A stretch of 10,983 nt of DNA, from positions 1 through 10,983 of the forward strand of contig CALFYQ010000036.1 of the NCBI GenBank assembly GCA_937952085.1. Direction: 5' to 3'. Below the pieces are notes generated by a model. That model was not told the DNA's origin. It did not search any database and was given only the letters and a program-made list of their open reading frames with translations. This document shows positions 6,439-10,983 of the stretch, in pieces. Each line of letters starts with the position of its first letter. Within the stretch, counting starts at the first letter, position 1. A program made the position numbers and the translations under genes. The stretch is from an uncultured Paracoccaceae bacterium. Lineage in GTDB: Bacteria; Pseudomonadota; Alphaproteobacteria; Rhodobacterales; Rhodobacteraceae.

Positions 6439-7017
6439 TCAGGCCGCCTTCGCCGCCTCGATCACCCAATCCACCCGGTCGTTCCCGAAATGCATCTCGT
6501 CGCCGACGAAGAAGCAGGGCGCGCCGAAGGCGCCGCGGGAGACGGCCTCTTCGGTGGAGGCCTTGAGCCGGTCCTTCACCGCCGCATCTTCGGTCTTCGC
6601 AAGCATTTCCGCCGGGTCGAAGCCCGCCGACTTCAGCGTCGCGGCGACCACGGCCGGGTCGTTCATCGCCTCGCCGCGGCCGAAGACCGCCTCGAAGATC
6701 GCCTTCACATAGGCCCGGTAGCGCGGATCGCCTTCGAGCGCGGCGGCGCCTCGCATGAGGAGGAGCGTGTTGAGCGGAAAGTCCTTCGGGAAGCGGAGCG
6801 GCGCGCCGTAGCGTTTCGCCCAGCGGCGGAGATCCTGCGTCATCCACTTGCCCTTGGCCGGCACCATGACCGGGGAGGCGTTGCCGGTCGCCTTGAAGAC
6901 GCCGCCGAGAAGGAACGGCCGCATCGCCACCTCGCTGGCCGCCTCCAGCCGTTCGAGCTGGGTCCAGGCGAGATAGGCGGCCGGGCTGCCGAAATCGTAG
7001 AAGAACTCGATCTTCAT
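6439..7017 (-). CDS. 2-hydroxychromene-2-carboxylate isomerase-like protein (DsbA/kappa-GST family)
   Basis: The product has 192 residues, usual for the family, a thioredoxin-fold enzyme with an inserted helical domain. It opens with MKIEFFYDFGSPAAYLAW; Ser11 stands where DsbA has its first active Cys and matches the glutathione-activating Ser of HCCA isomerases. MVPAKGKWMTQDLRRWAKRYG follows at 51-71. The C-terminal GAFGAPCFFVGDEMHFGNDR (162-181) carries the cis-Pro loop (Pro167). The model enzyme is glutathione-dependent and acts in naphthalene breakdown, but homologues are common in bacteria without that pathway, so the true substrate is open. The ATG follows the SDR stop codon by a single base (TGAGATG), so translation is coupled. 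It is the last gene of a three-gene operon. Confidence 0.92.
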   Translation of the reverse strand: MKIEFFYDFGSPAAYLAWTQLERLEAASEVAMRPFLLGGVFKATGNASPVMVPAKGKWMTQDLRRWAKRYGAPLRFPKDFPLNTLLLMRGAAALEGDPRYRAYVKAIFEAVFGRGEAMNDPAVVAATLKSAGFDPAEMLAKTEDAAVKDRLKASTEEAVSRGAFGAPCFFVGDEMHFGNDRVDWVIEAAKAA

Positions 7018-7018
7018 C

Positions 7019-7741
7019 TCAGAAACTCTCGATCCAGGGCCGGAGGTCCATCTCGTGGGTCCAAGCGTCCCGCTTCTGGTTGTGGAGCATCCAGTAGGTT
7101 TCGGCGATGTGCTCCGGGTTGAGGATGCCGTCCCGCTCCTTCAGCGCATAGCGCTCGGGGAACGCGGTGCGGATGAACTCGGTGTCGATGCCGCCGTCAA
7201 TCACGACATGGGCGACGTGGATTCCCATCGGCCCAAGCTCCCGCGCCATCGCCTGCGCCATGCCGCGAAGCGCGAACTTGGCCGAAGCGAAGGCCGCGCC
7301 ATGGGCGTAGCCCTTCACCGAGGCCGAGGCGCCGGTGAAGAGGATCGTCCCGCGCCCCCGCGGCGCCATGCGAAGCGCCGCCTGCCGGCCGACGAGATAG
7401 CCGGCATAGGCGGCCATCTCCCAGATCTTGCGAAACTTCCGCTCCTCGAGTTTGAGGAAGGGGAAGCGCGCGTTGGCGCCGATGTTGAAGACGCAGGCCT
7501 CGACCGGCCCCGCCTCCCGCTCCGCCCGGTCGAACAGCGCCTCCACTTCGGCCTCGACGCGCGCGTCGCAACCGATGGGGAGGCAGCGGCCGCCCGCCGC
7601 CTCGATCTCCGCCGCCAGCGGGGCGAGCGCTTCCGCCCGCCGCCGCGCCGGAACGGCGACGTAGCCGCCGGCGGCGAAGCGGCGGGCGATGGCGCCGCCC
7701 GTCGCATCCCCCGCGCCGACGACAACCGCCGCGCCGCTCAT
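7019..7741 (-). CDS. Atypical short-chain dehydrogenase/reductase (active-site Tyr replaced by Phe)
   Basis: The product has 240 residues and a Rossmann fold. The N-terminal nucleotide loop is GAGDATGGAIARRF (residues 9-22), an imperfect version of the usual TGxxxGxG. FNIGAN (85-90) stands for the usual NNAG. Ser139 is present in FTGASAS and Lys155 is present, but the catalytic Tyr position is Phe151 in AAFASAKFALRG; the codon is TTC. This matches a known SDR subgroup (classical SDR subgroup 10) described as having a partial Gly motif and Phe for Tyr. It may catalyse a different reaction or bind the cofactor without standard dehydrogenase chemistry. I chose the ATG at 7741, whose ATGA overlaps the DUF1330 stop codon; an upstream in-frame ATG at 7828 lies inside that gene. 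It is the middle gene of the operon. Confidence 0.92.
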   Translation of the reverse strand: MSGAAVVVGAGDATGGAIARRFAAGGYVAVPARRRAEALAPLAAEIEAAGGRCLPIGCDARVEAEVEALFDRAEREAGPVEACVFNIGANARFPFLKLEERKFRKIWEMAAYAGYLVGRQAALRMAPRGRGTILFTGASASVKGYAHGAAFASAKFALRGMAQAMARELGPMGIHVAHVVIDGGIDTEFIRTAFPERYALKERDGILNPEHIAETYWMLHNQKRDAWTHEMDLRPWIESF

Positions 7742-8031
7742 TCCGCGCCTTCGACCAGCACGAACTGCGCCTCGCCTGCAGACTCGCGGAGCTTCTTCGC
7801 CTCCTGGTAGACGTCGGAGTAGTAGCACTCTTTAGCCGCCTCGAAGGAGGGGAACTCGACGACGACGATCCGCCGGTCCTCCGCCTCGCCCTCCACCGTC
7901 TCGGACTTGCCGCCGCGGACGATGAATTCGCCGTCGAAGGCGCCGATCGCATCCGGGCTGACGGCCCGGTACTTGGCATATTGCTCGGGGTCGGTGACCT
8001 TCACGCGCGCGATGATGTAGCCCTTCGCCAT
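7738..8031 (-). CDS. DUF1330 domain-containing protein
   Basis: This 97-residue protein of the dimeric alpha/beta-barrel type has YIIARVKVTDPEQYAKYRA at 5-23, RGGKSETVEG at 39-48, RIVVVEFPSFEAAKECYYS at 54-72 and YQEAKKLRESA at 75-85. This is the full DUF1330 pattern. No reaction is established for the family; its fold is shared with monooxygenases and small ligand-binding proteins. GGAGGAAGG directly precedes the ATG at 8031. Another in-frame ATG lies at 8043, but it would place that ribosome site inside the gene. Its stop codon overlaps the SDR start by 4 bases, so it leads a coupled operon. A much longer open frame continues upstream in this phase only because of GC bias. Confidence 0.9.
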   Translation of the reverse strand: MAKGYIIARVKVTDPEQYAKYRAVSPDAIGAFDGEFIVRGGKSETVEGEAEDRRIVVVEFPSFEAAKECYYSDVYQEAKKLRESAGEAQFVLVEGAE

Positions 8032-8076
8032 GCCTTCCTCCATTGCGGCGCGCCTTCCTGCGGGCGCCTGGGGAGA

Positions 8077-8084
8077 GACTAGTC
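8077..8084. repeat. Short GACTAGTC palindrome in the divergent gap
   Basis: A perfect 8-base palindrome and one of few AT-containing spots in the 174-base gap between the DUF1330 operon and the HupE-like gene. TAGTCT on the minus strand could serve as a weak -10 box, but no matching -35 box is present. I see no riboswitch-like fold in this gap. Confidence 0.2.
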
Positions 8085-8205
8085 CGCGCGCCCCGCCGGC
8101 CGCCACCGCGATTCCATGCTGCGGCGCGTCACGTTTTCGTCGCCGGGGCGGCGCGGACATGCTACCGAATCGGGGTCGAAACCGTCCGCTTTCAGGAGCT
8201 TGCCC

Positions 8206-8781
8206 ATGCGCGCCGCCCCCTTCTTCGCCCTCGCACTCATCGCCCCCGAAGCGGCCTTCGCGCATGGCGGCCATGCGGCCGGCGGCTTCTCCAGCGGGTT
8301 CCTGCACCCGATGCTGGGCTGGGACCATGTGGCGGCGATGGTGGCGGTCGGGCTCTGGGGCGCGACGCTCGGCGGGCAGGCGCGCCTCGTCCTGCCGCTG
8401 GTCTTCCCGCTGGTGATGGCGCTCGGCGCCGCGATGGCCGGGTTCGGCCTCGCGCTGCCGATGGTCGAGGCCGGGATCGCGGCCTCCGCCGTGGCGCTCG
8501 GCCTTCTGGTGATGAGCGCGGCGCGGCTGCCGCTCGCCGCGGCGGCGGCGCTCGTCGCGGTCTTCGCGGTCTTCCACGGCCATGCGCATGGCGCGGAGCT
8601 GCCGGCCACGGCCGATCCGCTCGCCTACGGGGTCGGCTTCGTGGCGGCGACTGCGCTTCTCCATGCTGCCGGGCTCGGCTTCGGCCTCGTCGCGCGGGCG
8701 CCGGCGGGCCGGATCGCCGTCCGCGTCGCGGGCGGTGCGATCTCGCTGGCCGGGCTCGCTTTCCTCGCCGGCGCCGCCTGA
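8206..8781 (+). CDS. HupE/UreJ-family membrane protein (probable nickel or cobalt permease)
   Basis: The product has 191 residues with a cleavable signal peptide (MRAAPFFALALIAPEAAFA, cleavage before His20) and about six hydrophobic segments. Both family signatures are present: HPMLGWDHVAAMVAVGLWG at 34-52 (His34, Asp40, His41) and FHGHAHGAE at 123-131 (His124, His126, His128, Glu131), thought to bind the metal in the membrane. The mature N-terminus HGGH could also hold a metal ion. HupE members take up nickel or cobalt for hydrogenase, urease or cobamide enzymes; none of those genes is in view, so the metal's use is unknown. I chose the ATG at 8206 because AGGAG lies about 8 bases upstream and it begins the signal peptide. 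An earlier in-frame ATG at 8116 adds an unlikely polar extension. It diverges from the DUF1330 operon. Confidence 0.93.
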   Translation: MRAAPFFALALIAPEAAFAHGGHAAGGFSSGFLHPMLGWDHVAAMVAVGLWGATLGGQARLVLPLVFPLVMALGAAMAGFGLALPMVEAGIAASAVALGLLVMSAARLPLAAAAALVAVFAVFHGHAHGAELPATADPLAYGVGFVAATALLHAAGLGFGLVARAPAGRIAVRVAGGAISLAGLAFLAGAA

Positions 8782-8787
8782 GCCGCT

Positions 8788-8797
8788 GCGGCGCCGC
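8788..8797. repeat. GCGGCGCCGC palindrome between convergent stop codons
   Basis: A 10-base perfect palindrome lies in the 16-base space between the stop codons of the HupE-like and VOC genes. It could act as a very short bidirectional terminator, but it has no T-run and no room for a loop. Confidence 0.25.
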
Positions 8798-9247
8798 TCA
8801 GGCGTTGTCGAACCAGAGCCGGCGTTCGGCGAATTCCACCGAATTGCCGGCCGGGTCGCGGAAATAGATCGACCGCGCCCCGTTCGGCCAGCGGAAGTCC
8901 GCCTCGATCGGGACCCCGGCCGCCTCCAGCCGGGCGCGCCATTCGTCGATCTCCGCCGCGCGCGCCGCGAAGGCGACATGGCCCGGCCCGCGCGCGCCAT
9001 GAGGTGGAACGGGAAGCGGCCCGCCCGAGGGCCGCTCGGTGGCCGCCGGATCGAAGATGAGGAGAACGGCGCCGGCGCAGCGGAAGAAGACGTGCCGCCC
9101 TGCCTCCCGCAGGAGGACGGGAAATCCGAGCACGCCGCCGTAGAACCGCTCGGCGGCGTCGAGATCGCCGGCATAGAGCGCCGCCTCCAGCACGGCGGGG
9201 CCCGTCGCCGCAGGCGCCCCGGCCTTTCGCTCCCCGGCTTCCGCCAC
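8798..9247 (-). CDS. VOC superfamily (glyoxalase/bleomycin resistance-fold) protein
   Basis: The product has 149 residues and a single VOC unit of two beta-alpha-beta-beta-beta halves. The first half starts at VLEAALYAGDLDAAERFYGG (19-38), the usual D-x-x-A-x-x-FY pattern. The second has GHVAFAA with His90 and ends with FRDPAGNSVEF (129-139) with Glu138. His90 and Glu138 sit where metal ligands are found; the first ligand position, often His, is Glu21 here, so metal binding is likely but unproven. Substrates in this superfamily vary widely (lactoylglutathione formation, dioxygenation, drug binding) and cannot be assigned. The GTG at 9247 has GGGAG about 6 bases upstream. The open frame reaches 9421, but that would overlap ndk. 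It is divergent from ndk. Confidence 0.88.
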   Translation of the reverse strand: MAEAGERKAGAPAATGPAVLEAALYAGDLDAAERFYGGVLGFPVLLREAGRHVFFRCAGAVLLIFDPAATERPSGGPLPVPPHGARGPGHVAFAARAAEIDEWRARLEAAGVPIEADFRWPNGARSIYFRDPAGNSVEFAERRLWFDNA

Positions 9248-9288
9248 GCGCGCTCCCGTGCTAGGCGACCGCCCGAAACGGCGGGGCC

Positions 9289-9300
9289 TTTCCCGGGAAA
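9289..9300. repeat. TTTCCCGGGAAA palindrome upstream of ndk
   Basis: A perfect 12-base palindrome ends 17 bases before the ndk start, in the 70-base gap between divergent ndk and the VOC gene. It could be a protein-binding site or lie in the ndk leader. No clear -35/-10 pair accompanies it. Confidence 0.3.
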
Positions 9301-9317
9301 CAACTAGGACGAGCGAC

Positions 9318-9740
9318 ATGGCGATCCAGCGCACCTTCTCCATCATCAAGCCGGACGCGACCCGGCGGAACCTCACCGGCGCGATCAACGCCAAGCTCGA
9401 GGCGGCGGGCCTCCGGATCATCGCGCAGAAGCGGATCCACCTGACCCTCGCGCAGGCGCAGAAGTTCTACGAGGTTCACGCGGCGCGGCCGTTCTACGGC
9501 GAGCTTTGCGAGTTCATGTCCTCCGCCCCGATCGTGGCGCAGGTGCTCGAGGGCGAGGACGCGGTGGCGAAGAACCGCGAAGTGATGGGCGCGACCAATC
9601 CGGCGCAGGCCGAGGCCGGCACGATCCGCAAGGAATTCGCCCTCTCTATCGGCGAGAACTCGATCCACGGCTCCGACGCGCCGGAGACCGCCGCGGTCGA
9701 GATCGCCTATTTCTTCTCCGGCCTCGAACTGGTCGGCTGA
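9318..9740 (+). CDS. ndk: Nucleoside diphosphate kinase
   Basis: A complete 140-residue protein, standard for bacterial NDK. It moves the terminal phosphate from ATP to other nucleoside diphosphates through a phosphohistidine, balancing NTP and dNTP pools in the cytoplasm. Visible active-site features are the N-terminal TFSIIKPDA (Lys11), YEVHAARPFY with Tyr51, Arg87 in NREVMGATNPAQAEAGTIR, Arg104, Asn114, and the catalytic His117 in ENSIHGSD. The ATG at 9318 starts the conserved MAIQRTFSIIKPDA and has AGGA about 8 bases upstream; the longer in-frame extension from 9258 is not needed. It appears to be transcribed alone and ends at a strong hairpin. Confidence 0.98.
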   Translation: MAIQRTFSIIKPDATRRNLTGAINAKLEAAGLRIIAQKRIHLTLAQAQKFYEVHAARPFYGELCEFMSSAPIVAQVLEGEDAVAKNREVMGATNPAQAEAGTIRKEFALSIGENSIHGSDAPETAAVEIAYFFSGLELVG

Positions 9741-9749
9741 CACGACGAA

Positions 9750-9777
9750 ACCGCCCGGCGCTTGCGCGCCGGGCGGT
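9750..9777. terminator. Strong hairpin between ndk and the convergent protease gene
   Basis: A 12-bp perfect stem (9750-9761 with 9766-9777; 11 GC pairs and one AT) and a TTGC loop start 9 bases after the ndk stop codon. The minus strand has TTT after the stem, and the plus strand has none. It probably ends transcripts from both sides. Confidence 0.75.
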
Positions 9778-9819
9778 CCCGCCCCGGGGCCGGGCCCGAG
9801 CCGGCGTGACCTGGAGGCG

Positions 9820-10971
9820 TCAGGCCGGCTTGTCGGCCCGGTTGGCGAGGGTCACCGAGACCTCTTTCTCCCGCCCGGCCCGGAGCAGCTTCAGCGACAC
9901 CTTGGCGCCCGGCGCGTCGCCCGCGATGAAGCGGGTGAGGTCGCGCGGCGTGTCCACGGCCTTGCCGTCGACCGCGAGGACGATGTCGCCCTTCTTCAGC
10001 CCGGCCCTGGCGGCCGGCGTGTCTGCCGTCACGTCCTGGATCATCGCGCCCTTCGGCGCTTCGAGCCCGAGCGCGGCCGCGACCTGATCGCTCACCGGCC
10101 CGATCGAGACGCCGAGAAACCCGCGGTCCACACGGCCGTCGCCGGCGAGATCGGTCACCACGTTCGAGGCGATCTCCGAGGGCACCGCGAAGCCGACGCC
10201 GACCGACCCGCCCGAGGGCGAGAAGATCGCCGTGTTGATGCCCACCACCTCGCCCTGCTCGTTGAAGAGCGGCCCGCCGGAATTGCCGCGGTTGATCGCG
10301 GCGTCGGTCTGGATGAAGTGATCGAACGGCCCGGCGTTGATGTCGCGCCCGAGGGCGGAGACGATTCCGGTCGTCACCGTCTGGCCGAGGCCGAACGGGT
10401 TGCCCATGGCGATCACCGGCTCGCCGACGCGAAGCTGGGTCGAGTCGCCGAAGGAGACGGTCGGCAGGCCCGAAGCGTCCACCTTGATGACGGCGAGGTC
10501 GGTCGCCTCGTCGACGCCGAGCACCTTCGCCGAAAGGCTGCGGCCGTCCTCCATCTTCACCTCGACCTTGTCGGCGCCGTTGACGACATGGGCGTTGGTT
10601 ACGATCCGCCCGTCCTCGCTGACGATGAAGCCGGTGCCGAGGCCCTTCATCATCTGGCCCTGCCCGTCGCCGCCCTGCGGCATGTTCGGGAAGGGCGCGC
10701 CGAAGCGGCGCATGAATTCCTCGAACGGGAAATTCTGCGGCCCCTGGAAGCGGACCTGCGGCTGTTCGGCGGCCTTCTCCACCTCGATCGTCACGACCGC
10801 GGGCGAGACCCGCGCCACGAGATCGACATAACCGCTGCGGCTCTCGGTCATCGGGGCCGCCGCATAGGCGGGGGCCGCGCCTTGCGTGATCGCGACGGCG
10901 CTCGCGCCGCCCAGCAGGGCCGCGAGGGCCAGCGCCGCGGCGGATTTCCGCGCCCTGGTCGACATGCTCAT
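9820..10971 (-). CDS. HtrA/Deg-type periplasmic serine protease with one PDZ domain
   Basis: The product has 383 residues. The N-terminus shows a basic start, an Ala/Leu-rich core and a likely signal-peptide cleavage near AYA-A at 35-37, so it acts in the periplasm; an uncleaved anchor is less likely. The trypsin-like domain holds the triad His128 (TNAHVV), Asp158 (ATDLAVIK) and Ser231 (INRGNSGGPLF). A Gln/Gly/Phe/Met-rich LA-loop-like stretch lies around 70-110. One PDZ domain follows at about 281-375 (GFLGVSIG, GAMIQDVTADTPAARAGLKKGDIVLAVDGK). Classical DegP/DegQ proteins have two PDZ domains and about 450-500 residues, so this is a shorter single-PDZ member, nearer DegS in layout but apparently exported. 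It should degrade or refold damaged envelope proteins. The ATG at 10971 has GGAGAGG about 5 bases upstream; ATG at 10965 is an alternative. Confidence 0.95.
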   Translation of the reverse strand: MSMSTRARKSAAALALAALLGGASAVAITQGAAPAYAAAPMTESRSGYVDLVARVSPAVVTIEVEKAAEQPQVRFQGPQNFPFEEFMRRFGAPFPNMPQGGDGQGQMMKGLGTGFIVSEDGRIVTNAHVVNGADKVEVKMEDGRSLSAKVLGVDEATDLAVIKVDASGLPTVSFGDSTQLRVGEPVIAMGNPFGLGQTVTTGIVSALGRDINAGPFDHFIQTDAAINRGNSGGPLFNEQGEVVGINTAIFSPSGGSVGVGFAVPSEIASNVVTDLAGDGRVDRGFLGVSIGPVSDQVAAALGLEAPKGAMIQDVTADTPAARAGLKKGDIVLAVDGKAVDTPRDLTRFIAGDAPGAKVSLKLLRAGREKEVSVTLANRADKPA

Positions 10972-10983
10972 TTCATCCTCTCC

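Noticed and set aside
8032..8205. A possible cobalamin or nickel/cobalt riboswitch before the HupE-like gene
   Set aside because: No recognisable riboswitch core could be found by eye. A covariance-model search would be needed to exclude it firmly.
7738..9303. A 521-residue minus-strand frame that would fuse DUF1330 to a long N-terminal extension
   Set aside because: The upstream part is antisense to the HupE-like gene and low in complexity. Only the last 97 residues match a family, and a good ribosome site precedes the ATG at 8031.

Overview
The window is very GC-rich and densely coded, in the style of an alphaproteobacterial chromosome, most likely Rhodobacterales or a relative. This rests on GC bias, start and Shine-Dalgarno style, and gene types (TAXI-TRAP transporter, HxlR regulator, RraA-like protein, DUF1330, HupE/UreJ). 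No rRNA, tRNA, insertion sequence, CRISPR array or phage gene was seen. No stretch over about 300 bases lacks a gene; the longest gaps are 758-993, 8032-8205 and 6295-6438.

Layout. Positions 1-757 (minus, cut by the window edge) carry the alpha subunit of a thiamine-diphosphate 2-oxoacid/acetoin-type dehydrogenase. Its upstream gap holds a good sigma70 promoter whose start region lies in a near-perfect 23-bp palindrome, the clearest regulatory site here. Next is a divergent pair: an HxlR-family repressor (994-1359, minus) and an Old Yellow Enzyme-type flavin oxidoreductase (1460-2590, plus), with a compact control region rich in ACCTGGT motifs. A GC hairpin separates the oxidoreductase from a convergent RraA-like protein.

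Positions 2624-6294 (minus) read, in transcription order, TAXI-type periplasmic receptor, fused TRAP permease, RraA-like aldolase/regulator. This looks like an uptake system for an organic acid, perhaps with a downstream enzyme. A strong hairpin between receptor and permease may set their ratio.

Positions 6439-8031 (minus) are a tight translationally coupled operon: DUF1330 protein, an atypical SDR whose catalytic Tyr is Phe, and a DsbA-like 2-hydroxychromene-2-carboxylate isomerase homologue. The first junction is a 4-base ATGA overlap and the second has a 1-base gap. A HupE/UreJ metal permease (8206-8781, plus) diverges from this operon and converges on a VOC/glyoxalase-fold protein (8798-9247, minus). 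Nucleoside diphosphate kinase ndk (9318-9740, plus) ends at a strong hairpin shared with a convergent periplasmic HtrA/Deg serine protease (9820-10971, minus).

Most genes belong to known families. I found no convincing wholly new system. The best leads are the promoter-operator at 877-932, the HxlR/OYE control region, and the operon built around the Phe-for-Tyr SDR.
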